A program made the position numbers and the translations under genes. 64,000 nt of DNA. Source: Paraspadella gotoi. Taxonomy: Eukaryota > Chaetognatha. Positions 1-10,736 of the stretch are shown in pieces. The notes under the pieces are model-generated. The model was not told where the DNA came from. It did no database searches and saw only the letters and a list, made by a program, of their open reading frames with translations. The DNA lies in the NCBI GenBank assembly GCA_051294375.1, contig CM119268.1:18492005-18556004 (forward strand), read 5' to 3'. How positions within the stretch are numbered: the stretch's first letter is position 1; every line of letters begins with the position of its first letter.

Positions 1-97
1 GGGTGGGGTTAAGGTTGGAGTTCTCAAAATTAGGATCGAAATCCGTTTGTGTCAAGAAATCATCCGAGTTGTTGAGAGAGTTGTTTCGACTTTTTTC

Positions 98-205
98 CTA
101 GACTGACTCGACTCACTCGACCCACTCGACCCAACCGACCCAACCGACTCACTCGACTCACTCGACACACTCGACACATTAGACACACTAGACACACTCG
201 ACTCC
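98..205. repeat. 10-bp degenerate tandem repeat
   Basis: About ten copies of a 10-bp unit related to ACTCACTCGA and CCCAACCGAC lie just downstream of the last visible PAL exon. They fall in the intron that starts at 210 on the minus strand. No coding signal is seen in them. Confidence 0.8.
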
Positions 206-210
206 TTTAC

Positions 211-1635
211 CTTGGTCTTGATCGAGAGTCAAACTGTGAGGCAGTGTGAGGGGCAAGAGGCTCGAGATCCTCCACAGCAGCGTGCCGTCGGGGGCGAAAA
301 GAGCCACTCGGGGTTCGCAGCCCGCGTCGGCGACGAAGAAGGATCCGTCCCGGCGAACGGCGATGTCGCTCGGCCGACAAAAGTGCGTCGCGTCGGCGCC
401 GGGAACGAACCGCTCACCAAGACTCAATTCGGCCGACAAAGTGGAGAGAGCGTTGTCGTTGTTGTCGTTGTCGTCGTCGTTTCCGATGTCGGACAACGAA
501 GCGAATTTGAAAACCTGTAAATAATGTACGAAGGAATATTAAATAATATAAAATTAGTGATTTTAATTCGCAAAAGGGTTGGTTAGAAAATGAACGTCGT
601 TTTTGGATACATCTTAGTATAGACATTCGAAAAAACAAGTTTCAACTATGGCCAACAAGAATATTTAGCTACGATGATGATATCATTTAAGGTAATACTG
701 AATCATATAAAAGGTAAAATACAAGTTTGTATGTATATAATGTATATAATATTTATATATAAACCCTTACCTGATGGGCGCCGGCGTCGGTCATCCAAAC
801 GGCGCCCGTAGAGTCGATGGTGAGGCCGTGAGGAATGTAAAACATGTTGGCGCCCATCTCTTGAGTCACATGACCCGATTTCGTGCTGAGAGGAGAGAAA
901 GATAAGAATGAACAAATATAGTAGGCAAAGATACAAACAATGCAAAAATCAGAATAATATAATAAAAATAATATAATTTATTATTTTCCTTATAATCTTA
1001 AGCTCACATTTCGTATATAGCCCAAATATTTGAATTAAAAAGATTCTTATATGGTTACATCGCTTTCTATTTATCTTAGTTATAACCCATGGATAATAAT
1101 AGTAATTGCGGGGTTAAAAAAATAATATTTACTCGATGACATATAAAGTGTTCTCCCGAATCGGAGTCCGAAATTCTTCCCATAATCGATTTTCGTCGTC
1201 AAAAGGAAAAACGCGATCTTCTCTCGATCCCCAGTGGAAGACGAGCAAAGCCTCATTGGAGATGGCAGCGAGGCCGCTCACGTGACCCAGGCCGGAGACC
1301 TAACGTTGTTGTTTTATATTGTGGTTAAATATAGGTAATTGTAATTGCAATTATATTAATGATAACTATTTCGCTGATTTTGATAGTTTTGAATTGTCAA
1401 CAGATTAGTACAAAAGCGTTAAGAACATTAGATTAAAAGGCGGCAGAAATTTTTTTTTCTTTTTCGATGCCTTGATTTTTGGTTATTCATTTTGTTAGTT
1501 TTATTGTTTGTTTGTTACTTTGTTACTTACCTTGAATCGAGGATCGTAAGACATTTTTGACTCGGAATCGAATATGAAAAGAATGTATATCACGAAAATG
1601 GATTTCGCTTTCAATTTGCTCCACAAAAATGGCAT
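211..1635 (-). CDS. Pal: Peptidyl-alpha-hydroxyglycine alpha-amidating lyase (PAL)-like, 5' part; continues beyond left edge
   Basis: PAL cleaves peptidyl-hydroxyglycine to an amidated peptide plus glyoxylate, the last step of neuropeptide amidation in the secretory pathway. Four exons read on the minus strand: 1635-1531, 1299-1133, 885-771 and 514-211. Each is flanked by GT/AG and the phases join without a break to give about 230 residues. Residues 1-35 hold a hydrophobic signal sequence (about 12-22). The NHL/beta-propeller motifs of PAL follow in order: VFHWG (55-59), PHGLTID (from 109), HQVFKF (128-133), FCRPSDIAV (174-182), FFVADAGC (188-195) and PHSL (221-224). His110 and His222 fit two of the metal-binding histidines, and Cys175/Cys195 fit the conserved disulfide. 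Two family catalytic positions look changed: Arg to Trp58 and Tyr to Gly194. An acidic Asp/Asn insert (138-150) is extra. The third His and the second Cys pair must lie outside the window. The start is the only ATG before the signal sequence. Confidence 0.9.
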
Positions 1636-2384
1636 AATTTATTTATTCTGGATAGAGAAAGAAATCATGAGTTAACGTTTTCGTTAGGTTAAGCCATAAT
1701 AGCAACATCTTGAGGCGTCAAAAGAAATGTAAAAATGCAAATAGATGAAATTGAATTGAAGTGTTTTAACGTGATGTTCAAGTAAGTATTTCTTTACATC
1801 ATTACAACATTTTTTTTAATTTAAAAACTTCTTTCAAAGTTGATCAAAAACATTTTTTTTCTCGTTTCAACAGCGATATATTTATTTATTAAAAGGACAT
1901 GTTTCGGTTATGTTTTTAAAAGTTATAAATATCAGTTTGATAAAGATTACTATTTGAAAAGAATTGCAGCGTACAACGAAAAGAAGGAATAGAGTCATTG
2001 ATTAAATCAGACAATTCAGAAAAAGTGGCCTGACAATTTTCGATCTCTACTGGAAGGATCAAGGTCACCAGATCGCTGGCCTTTCATCGTAAGAATAATA
2101 ATCTGAAGAGAGAGAAAGTCAGCAAAGTTGACGAACAACTTTCCTATTACGTAATTCCAATTCCATAATCAAAAGATCGATTGGACATAGTAGTCATAAT
2201 TTAGAAATGTAAAAGAGATGAAAAAGAATTACTTTGTGAAAACTATTTAAAAAATAACATAAATGTATCAAAAAAAATATCATAACGTGGCTTTATACTT
2301 TATTTTTAGCTATTGTCAATCTTGCCACACTTTTCTAGTAATCAACTGAAAGATTAAGAGTCAGCTAAGGACAAGAACCGACCT
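1636..2384. other. Upstream region between the divergent PAL-like and sarcoglycan-like genes
   Basis: AT-rich sequence without a supported ORF. It separates the PAL start (minus) from the sarcoglycan-like gene (plus) and probably holds at least the PAL promoter and 5' UTR. No clear TATA box or initiator could be chosen. Confidence 0.4.
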
Positions 2385-2510
<126 letters not shown>

Positions 2511-2971
2511 CAATAGATCGATACAGGGAGAAAGAAAATAGTATCGTGGGAGAACGAGCCTCTCCTCGACGTGGAGAATGCTGAATGCAATCAACCTCTT
2601 AGAGATTGCGATATTTTGGTGTCGACGAAGACGTCGAGAAACGCGGATTGCGGAGAATTGAAAAGGTTTAATCCAGTTTAATGAAAACGTCCCGGGGTTA
2701 GATGGGTAGGGGAGTAGACAGTAGACACGAGACAGTAGACACCCTTTACCAAGCCGAAAAAAAAAATTATTTACATTAGTTTTTTAACAGTTGAAATGGA
2801 TAAAAACATATGTAAGTTGCTTTTATTTGATTTTTAAAACTTTTTTGTTGTCAAGTTGTATTGTTTATAGGGAGTGAGATGAGCTTACCATACAGAGGTT
2901 CCCTAGTGGAGGGGCCTGCCAATTCTCTTCACACAATTGCAAACCCCCGCCTATATCCATTATCATCTCAG

Positions 2972-5302
2972 CCTGGGCGAAGTATGGCGTCGTTACAATC
3001 AGTGCAACGTCATTTTCGACGAAAAATCTTACGCCAACATCGTCCGGTTACGTCAGCGAATCAGATCGTCGTCGTCGTCGACGGCGGCAGCTTTCAACGT
3101 GAGCTGGGACATTTTGATGGAAGACTCGGACGATGAGCCTCCAGTTGTGTCGAGGATTCCCAGGTTTGGTCCTTCTCTCTATCTTTTATCTTTCCTCTTG
3201 TCCTTCGACACTTCATTTTGTTCATTCTTTCCTTTTCATCTTCCCTCACTCCCTGCCTCCTTTTTCTTATTTCCTTCTTCTCCTTCTTCCTCTTCTTTCC
3301 TCTTTTTCCCCTCACCCTTTTGAATCCAGGGACCTGTCTCGTCTCATCGCTGGCCAACTTTGGAGAGACGCTTCCGTCGCTTACGGTTTTCTTCCTCTTT
3401 ATTATACCGATGTCGACGACGTAGACCGCGCCGCCAGCACCGGCTACGGCGGCGTCGAGGCCGCTCCTACCGCCACACCGGGCGCCGCTCCAGCTGCCAA
3501 TCCGAGCGCCTCTCCTTCCGCCAGTCCCGCTGCTTCTCCCAAGTGGACCCTCGAAGGGATGGCCGTGTGGCGGCGAGACGGGACGGTGAAGCGCCTTCCG
3601 GATTGGGGTGAAGATCTGTCTTTGGCAGAGACGTCGTCGTCGATGCCCAACTTGGTGATGACTGAGACGACGACGACGACGATGGGGCTGGAGGAGGAAG
3701 TGATGGGGCTGTTGTTCGAAGTGAAGGCGACGGACGGCGACGCCGACGACAACGACAAATCCATGTCGACTTATGGGAGGAGCGTTGCGCAGTTGAGGTG
3801 GGTAAGGGAAGGGAAAGGAAAGAAAGGAAAGAAAGATTAAAACAGAAATGAAATGAAAAAAAAATAGAAAGAAGAAGAGGTGGGTAAGGGAAGGAGAAGG
3901 AAAAAAAGGAAAGAAAGATAATTGTTTCCCATATTCTTCAGATTCTTCCTTTCATCGTTTCGGTATATTTTCTTTCGTCCTCTCGGATTTGTTAATGTTA
4001 TTTGTTTCCTCCTTCGTTTCCTTCTTCATCTTCTTCTGTTTTCTTCTCTGTTTATTTTCTTTTATCTGTTTACTTCTTCTCCCTCTTTTCTGTGTGCCCC
4101 TTTAATCTCTTTTATCTGTTCCTTTCTTTCCTTCCGTCTATTCTTTGTTTTCCTTCTCTCTTTTCCCTTCTTCCCTCTCCGTCTCCTCTCTCCCCTTACA
4201 TTCTCTTCCTATCCTTTTTTCTCCGATCAGTTTTCTCTTTCCTCTCTTCTTTGTCCTTCCCCTCTCTTTCCTCCTTCTTTCTCCCCTTCCTCCTCCTCCT
4301 CCTCCCCCCCACTCCCCCCTCCCTCCCTCTTCTTCAGTCATCAGATGGTCTTCCTTCTCGAGTCCGACTTTCGCTTCCTTCTTAACGCCTCCACCGAGGA
4401 CGAGCTGTTCCTAGTCTGCGCCAACGAGGCCCTTGCCGACGCCGCTCAAGCCGACGACTCCGCTCAAGCCGACAACTCCGCCCAAGCCGACGACTCCGCT
4501 CGAGCCGCCGAACCTGCGGCTTCGTCCGACCGACGCGCCAGATCATCGGCTTCGTGGACGTTGCCCGTTTCGCCGCCGCGCTGCCCGATCGAATTTACGA
4601 CGACGGGCGACGTCTTTCTTAAGAAGAAGGAGAAAAAGGAGGAGGATGAGGGCGGACAAGAGGTTCGGCGGTAACATTGCGTAGAATTTTTGTCTGTCTG
4701 TCTGTTTATCCGTCCATCCGTAGGTCCATAGATCTGTCGATGGAAATTACGTTAAATAAAGTTATATGAGAATGTAAATTTCGTTACATCGTCTAAAAAA
4801 AAAGACGATTTACTACACATATATCGACTATATCATTTGGAATATATCGGATATTATGGCAACGAGGAAACATGTGTGATGCCCGATGTATAAGGCATCT
4901 CCCGACAGCTGGCGCTCAGGGATTTGGACCGTGGCGTGTTCATGCCGACACAATCATACACCAGCTTGACCGTGAGAGGATTGAACCCAAAACTCACGGT
5001 TGGTAAACTATTACTTAGCTGTCCAATACAAAGAGACGAGCTAAGTGAATGTAGAATGTAGAATGTAGTATTTGCCACAATATTCTCTTTTTTTTTTCAG
5101 GTCCCTTTCGCCAAATGCAGTTTGATTCTAACGGATTTTCATTGCGTAGAAAAGATTTATCTCAAAATGAAACTAAAGTTTATCAAGGTTTTTTCTTCCT
5201 GGATTTACTTTTGAGTTTTATTTATATTAAATTTTGACGCTGTATTTTTAACTTTCTCTGTCTATAGGTCCAATGCAGTCTCAAAGAGAGAGAAAGAGAA
5301 AG

Positions 5303-5342
<40 letters not shown>

Positions 5343-5454
5343 GAGAGAAGAGAGAGAGGAGAGATAGAGAGAGAAAGATAGAAAAAAGAGAGAAAGAAAG
5401 AAAGAGAAAAAAAGAGAAAAAAGAAAGAAAGAAAGAAATAAAGATAGATAGAAA

Positions 5455-5490
<36 letters not shown>

Positions 5491-6600
5491 TGAGAGTGAG
5501 TCTTTCTTTCTCCCTTGTTTAAAGGACGACATGACCAACATTGTCGTTGACTGCCTGGCAGAGACGCGCCAGTTTCCGCTCGCCTGGTGGCGCTGCGATT
5601 CGCCTGCCGGATGTATTCTCGTCGATCCGGTTCACGTGACGACGGAGACGCGGACGGTGAACGGGCGTGACGTCGAGGTGAATGACTGGATGGACGGACC
5701 GATCAACGGACGACAGGACTATATTGATTCGTGGAATAGACGAAAATGAAAGAGAGACAGTGACGGATCTAAAAAGTAACCGACGAATATGTATCCCTAT
5801 CGATTTATTGTATTCACTTCGCTCAACAAATATCAATAATTATATATTAGTTTAAAATGATAATAAATTGTTAAACGTAAAGTTTTTATTTGCATATCCT
5901 TTACAAATAAATATCAGCAACACTTTGGTTAATTTAGGCAAAAACTCTTAACGTTTCAACGGCTGTGGATTCGGAAGATCTTCAAGTGGTTTGTCGACAT
6001 CATCCCAAATGGATCGTCAGAAGTCTGGAGATCAAAGTCGTCAAGAGATACAATAGTGAGATTGTTGTCTTGTTATAAAGAAGGGTGGTACGCATATGTA
6101 GTCGTTATTTCCTAAGTATTTAATATGAAAGACCCGAAATGCTCTCTATGGGAGCTCTTGAAATTTAATTATTGTCATGTATTGAAATAATTTCCCAGTT
6201 AATTAGATAAATAAGTCAATTGATATTACAATCGTCTCTCTCTCTCTCTCTCTCTCTCTCTACTCCTTCAACAGTACACCAAGAGGCCAAAGTTGCGGCC
6301 AAATTCGAATTCGACGCTGCCTGGGCGATCGGCTTCCTTCTGGCCGCCGCCGTCGTCGCTTCTTTCATTTCCTTTTTCGTCTGTTGGCGGAGGCAGAAGA
6401 GGAGGAGGAAAAGAGAAGAGAAGAGAAAGAGGATAGAGGAATATAAGAAGGCGATAGAAGAAGAGGGAGAAAAGGAGGAAGAGGAAGGAAAAGAGGAAGG
6501 GCTCGAAGTGCAGACTATACGACATTTGGAATCCTTGCATCGATTGAAATCCGAAGTGGCGAAGACATTGTCGAAAAAAAGTCGGGCGAAGGCGAAATGA
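2972..6600 (+). CDS. Alpha/epsilon-sarcoglycan-like type I membrane protein (5' end not found)
   Basis: Alpha/epsilon-sarcoglycan is part of the dystrophin-associated complex at the plasma membrane. Seven exons have phases that all join: 2972-3163, 3330-3797, 4338-4662, 5101-5187, 5525-5677, 5938-6055 and 6275-6600 (stop), about 555 residues. Family resemblance is strongest C-terminally: VPFAKC opening the Cys-rich part, a further run of Cys including VVDC and WWRCDS with ILVDP, one transmembrane segment (AIGFLLAAAVVASFISFFV, encoded near 6325-6385), then a basic stop-transfer stretch. The short tail resembles the family segment after the membrane (VQTIRHLESLHRLKSEV). Exon 2 ends with a cadherin-like strand pattern (LLFEVKATD) and exon 3 starts with QMVFLLESDF, like the family's YQAEFF. 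Exons 2-3 carry Ala/Pro/Ser- and Ala/Gln/Asp-rich insertions not usual in the family. The signal-peptide exon is not identified. A remote single-pass membrane protein of another family is the alternative. Confidence 0.7.
4851..5045 (-). mobile_element. tRNA-derived SINE, copy 1, inside a sarcoglycan-like intron
   Basis: On the minus strand it starts with AGCTCGTC, carries a Pol III B-box (GGGTTCAATCC), then CTCACGGTCA, GTGTCGGCATG, CCCTGAGCGCCAGCTGTCGG, and ends GTTGCCATAATAT. The same blocks occur in the same order at 24117-24285 on the plus strand. It sits between exons 4338-4662 and 5101-5187, opposite in orientation to the gene. Confidence 0.85.
5284..5497. repeat. (GA)n followed by (GAAA)n in a sarcoglycan-like intron
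   Basis: Purine-only tract of GA dinucleotides grading into AAAG tetranucleotides. It makes long open frames by composition only; the real exon starts after it at 5525. Confidence 0.9.
6220..6260. repeat. (TC)n just before the last sarcoglycan-like exon
   Basis: A CT run ending at 6260 lies upstream of the AG acceptor at 6273-6274 and may serve as part of its pyrimidine tract. Confidence 0.7.
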
Positions 6601-7514
6601 TTTTTAGTGATTTGGGTGGATTGATCAAATTTCTTGCTGCAAATTAGTTTTGAATTTTTCAACTTAGCGTTTTCGTATTTATAAGTATGTATATCCTTTT
6701 CTTTCTTTAATAACGAATGGTTATTTTTAAAGTTCAAATAGTATATCAAAAATTAACTGAGCCAGCGGAAAAATCAAAAATCAACGTGTTATCTTTTTTA
6801 GTCTTCTTAGTATAGATAATAATAATGAAAAAAAAAACCTGTAAATGTAAATATAATATATATCAACCACGAAAGGAGAAAAAGCTACACAGCAGCGACA
6901 GCTTCAAAGCAGCTGCACGTTATTCGCAAATAATCCGCCTCCGCCACAGGCTAAGTCTTCATCGCTTAAACGTCCTTTGCTTCTTTCACCTTCAACGTCC
7001 CCGCCACCTCCGTCGTCGCCGCCCCGCCGCCGCCTTTCATGCTTTCCGTGAATAAGAGATGGCGTTTGCGCGGTCGATGCTCGTTTCCAGCGGCATCGGT
7101 CGTTTCCGGTGCCGAGAATCGCGTCGTTTTCCGGCGCGAGGATCGTGTGAATGATTTAGAATCGTTATCGCTGATGTATTGAACGAGAGCGATTTGCATG
7201 AATGTTTCATTTTAAAGAATAAAGATAAAAAAAGGAAAAAATGTTGTGTATATATTAATGGTAAATTTAAAAATTTAAATTTTTTTTTTTAACATAAGTT
7301 ATAATAAAAACGAATATGTAGATTGTTCGACGATATGAAGTCAAAGCGACCATTTCATAAAAATATTTTTTTTCAGTTCAGTGTATTTTTGTTTCAACAA
7401 AGCGTCTCGTTTTCAAGTCTATTTTTTGAAGCTACTAAAAGATGTCGCTTTTTTTTAAATAATTTTCTAAAGTTGAATCCTTTTCTTTCACAATCGAATG
7501 TGGAGAATTCGATA
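6601..7514. other. 3' flank of the sarcoglycan-like gene; no further gene seen
   Basis: Presumed 3' UTR followed by AT-rich sequence. A GC-richer patch at 6970-7200 gives a 77-codon minus-strand frame, but it lacks splice context and any recognisable motif. No clear AATAAA follows the stop closely. Confidence 0.4.
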
Positions 7515-7583
<69 letters not shown>

Positions 7584-7584
7584 G
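7515..7584. repeat. (GA)n microsatellite
   Basis: Pure GA run with one AGA interruption. Confidence 0.95.
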
Positions 7585-7738
7585 GCGCACCTGCGTCATC
7601 TAACCTCCACCACGTTTTCCAGCAGAGGATTTTTTTTTCGCCTCGTACGACGGGAGGATAAAACGCAACTGCCGTTTCACTTGTGAGAGAAATTTTTCTT
7701 CTCTCACAATCGAATCTTGGAATTGGATATCAGAAAAA

Positions 7739-7754
7739 GAAAGAGAGAGAGAAG

Positions 7755-7835
<81 letters not shown>

Positions 7836-7849
7836 AGGAGAGAGAGAGA
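7739..7849. repeat. (GA)n microsatellite
   Basis: Interrupted GA run. It and the tract at 7515 are preceded by similar words (TTTCACAATCGAAT and CTCTCACAATCGAAT), so the pair may be a local duplication. Confidence 0.9.
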
Positions 7850-8301
7850 CGGATTCGATAAGATAAGACGCGGCTCAGCGTGGAGGAAGGGTGATTGCCT
7901 TTGTTTGTGTGGGTGAATGAAATTTAGCTGAGGTGGGCGAAGGACGAGAGAGTGGGTAGGGATGTTGAAGCAAATGGGAAGTGAATTTGAATTGTGGTGG
8001 TGGAAATTGACTCGTTGTAAAATCGATGTGATAAAGAAAGGATGTCAAATCAAAGGCAGAGATAATGGATCGTTTTAAATACAGGGAAAATAATTTTTTA
8101 CGAAGATATGGGTAAAATGTTAAGTTACTTTTAACTTGAAATAACAGTAATTCTTTGTTGAGTGGGTAAGAAAAATAAGTTGGAGGATTGTGAATGAAAA
8201 TGAAATGGGTTGAGCGAGTGGGCGTGTCCGGGAAGACGCGGGTTTTTCCCCCGTTTCCGGTGGATCTCACGCTCGCGATTGACGCCCCCAGTTTTTGCCA
8301 C

Positions 8302-8457
8302 TCGCTTATCTTCCCTTCCAATTTTTCTCTCTTTTTTATTTTCTTTTTTTTTCTCTCATCAATTTCCTTTTTCCTTTTTTCTCCTTTACTTTTTTTTATC
8401 TTTACTTCTCTTCTTCTCTCTCTCTCTCTTCCTCTCTCTCTCTCTCTCTCTCTCCTC

Positions 8458-8488
<31 letters not shown>

Positions 8489-8531
8489 CTCCTCTTTCTT
8501 TCTCTTCTTCTCTCTCCCTCTCTCTCTCTCG
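8302..8531. repeat. Pyrimidine-rich tract with (CT)n
   Basis: Continuous C/T sequence giving open frames by composition only. No coding evidence. Confidence 0.85.
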
Positions 8532-8774
8532 GCTATTCCTCCTCTCATTTTCAACGAGATCGTCCCGGCGAAGTTTATATCCGTCAACATTTTTTTTCCA
8601 CGAAATTTTATTTTCCGTGAAAAAAAAAGAAACTTTTTTCTTCGACGATTTAAACTTATTTTTGGCATTTTTATTTTCCGGGGAATTAAGTCATCCAATT
8701 TTTTGTAATGGCTAGTTTTACGGTAATAGTATTTTTAGACGTAATCGCTTTTCGTCTAGACTCTAATCTAATCT

Positions 8775-9165
8775 AATCTTGTGCAAAAAAAGAAGACACT
8801 CTTCAAACTTAAGTTGCGCTCGTTTTACGCACATATTATTAAACAATTATGAATGATAAATGTAGATTTTGAAATAGGAAATCCATATGTGAAAGTTAAA
8901 AGAAAATCGGTTCAAGCACTCAAGAGCTTTTACTTCCGACAGACAAGTCGTCAAAAACTTCCGTCATTTTAGTCACTACCAAAAAAAATCATTTTTAAAA
9001 ATCTATCAAAAACCGAAGATACTCTTTAGCCTTAATTTATGGGCATTGTATTTATGTTTTCTAAAAAATTATGAATAAGAAATAAGGACTTTTGAAAAAG
9101 GAATCCATTTGTATAACTTTAAAGAAAATCGGTCCAGTCATTCCAGAGCACCTTAAAAACAAGAG
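8775..9165 (+). repeat. Two diverged tandem copies of a ~150-200 bp repeat
   Basis: Both copies share, in order, a GAAGA(C/T)ACTCTT word, ATTATGAAT, a GGA(A)ATCCAT(A/T)TGT word, AAAGAAAATCGGT(T/C)CA and a CAGAGC-like word. The first runs from about 8790 to 8930 and the second from about 9015 to 9160. It looks like an old interspersed repeat, not a gene. Confidence 0.6.
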
Positions 9166-9955
9166 GTTAAAAATACCTTAATTTTTTTCTGCTTTGATAT
9201 TCTGTTTGAGTACTTAGTAGTTGTAACCTCGTAGTTACTTTTAAAAAACCACTGCTTCGTAACGTATTAATTATATTATTATAACGCCACGTATTAACCA
9301 AATTTATGCCAATAGTACATTTTTCTATAAATATTATTCTTTTATAATATCTTTCATTTTAAAAGAATCTAACTTGATTTATGTTCATAATGATTTTGGG
9401 TGTCCTCTTTTTTTTCACAGGACTGTACTTTTAGCAAATCGAAATTTTCCATTTCCTTTTTAAAACTTACATTTTTTCATTGCTCCTGTTAATCATTACA
9501 ACTATTTTAAACGGAAAGTTCTACCGACGACGACATTGCTTGCATCCGCTGTCGCCATCATCTGCTTGCATGCCCTGCGGGCATCTCCTGCTTGCAACCA
9601 CTGCCAGCATCCGTAGCCGGAATCGGGTCTTCTTCCCCGTTTCTTTTCAAATTCGGCAAATTCTTTCTTTCTATGGGAAAGTTTGATCTTCATCGGGCTT
9701 TCTGGAAAATAAGGCCCTTTTTCATTTACAGCAAAATCACTTATCTTTCTATGACTTCCGAAAAACTTGTTTTGTGGATAAGGCTCAAAGTGGGCAAAAT
9801 ACGACTATCCGTAACTTCTGTGCCCCCTGAGCAGCAATGGAACGAGTCCTGGGCTTGGAACCAGGCTTTAGGGTTTTCCACACGTTTTCCTTTTTCTATT
9901 TCCAGTAAATCCCCTGCGAAATCACATTGCCTTCCTTGTACGGTCAAGGGGGTGT
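9166..9955. other. Unassigned sequence, no supported gene
   Basis: AT-rich to mixed composition. At 9538-9610 words like CTTGCATCCGCT and ATCTGCTTGCATG recur, similar to the complement of the 10-bp repeat at 32160. Open frames at 9592-9957 lack splice or homology support. Confidence 0.35.
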
Positions 9956-9956
9956 A

Positions 9957-10085
9957 GGACTGAGGTGGTTATTGGTTAGTGACCGAGATGTTTAGGAGTT
10001 GAAGGTGGTGAGGAGGTTGAGATGGTTAGTGGCCGAGGTGGTTAAGTACTGAGGTGGTAAGAGTTTAAGTGGTTGAGGCCATATC
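9957..10085. repeat. Degenerate G/T-rich minisatellite
   Basis: Repeated variants of GAGGTGGTTA(G/A)TG with units of about 15-25 bp. No coding signal. Confidence 0.6.
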
Positions 10086-10634
10086 GCTGCCGATGATGGA
10101 TGTTCGGACGCTGACGAGAGAATGGATTATTGTCGAGGATCTTAACGACTGGAGAGAAGAGGCGGGGATAGAAAGACGAGAATGTAAAGAAAGACAATGG
10201 ATAGAAAGACCGATAAGTTGGCGTTTAAAAGTTTCAAGCGTCAAAAGTCGGACAACGAATTAAAAGATAGAAACAAGGTTGTAAATGTAAATCGTGTAAA
10301 TGTAAAAACAAAAAAAATATCGTACAGAAGAAGTGTCCAAATGTCCGGAAGGACGGACGGATGCTACAATTAAAAATGAGAAGATGGACTAAAGGCAGGG
10401 AATGATGACTGAAACAACGGGGGGAAACAAGCCCGAAAATAGGACTAAAACAAAACTGAAAACAAGGCTGGAGAGAAAGTGCAATAAAAGATCAGCCGAT
10501 AGATAAGCGGACAGAAAGGTGGGATAGAAGGCGAAGGAACCGATAACAAATTCTACCTACGCCGCCTCCCATATTTTCGCTCGTCCCGGAAAATTGTTGG
10601 AGAAATAAAGAAAAAGGACGAGCGTATTCGTGGC

Positions 10635-10635
<1 letters not shown>

Positions 10636-10676
<41 letters not shown>

Positions 10677-10687
10677 AGAGGAGAGAG

Positions 10688-10734
<47 letters not shown>
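10636..10734. repeat. (GA)n microsatellite
   Basis: GA run with sparse AGA/GGA interruptions. Confidence 0.95.

Positions 10735-10736
<2 letters not shown>

Noticed and set aside
3922-4385. Long Phe/Leu/Ser-rich frames between sarcoglycan-like exons
   Set aside because: They come from a C/T-rich intron; the real exon begins after the acceptor at 4337.
5273-5524. Frame of Arg/Glu/Lys repeats fused to the downstream exon
   Set aside because: Produced by the GA/GAAA microsatellite; phases show the exon begins at 5525.
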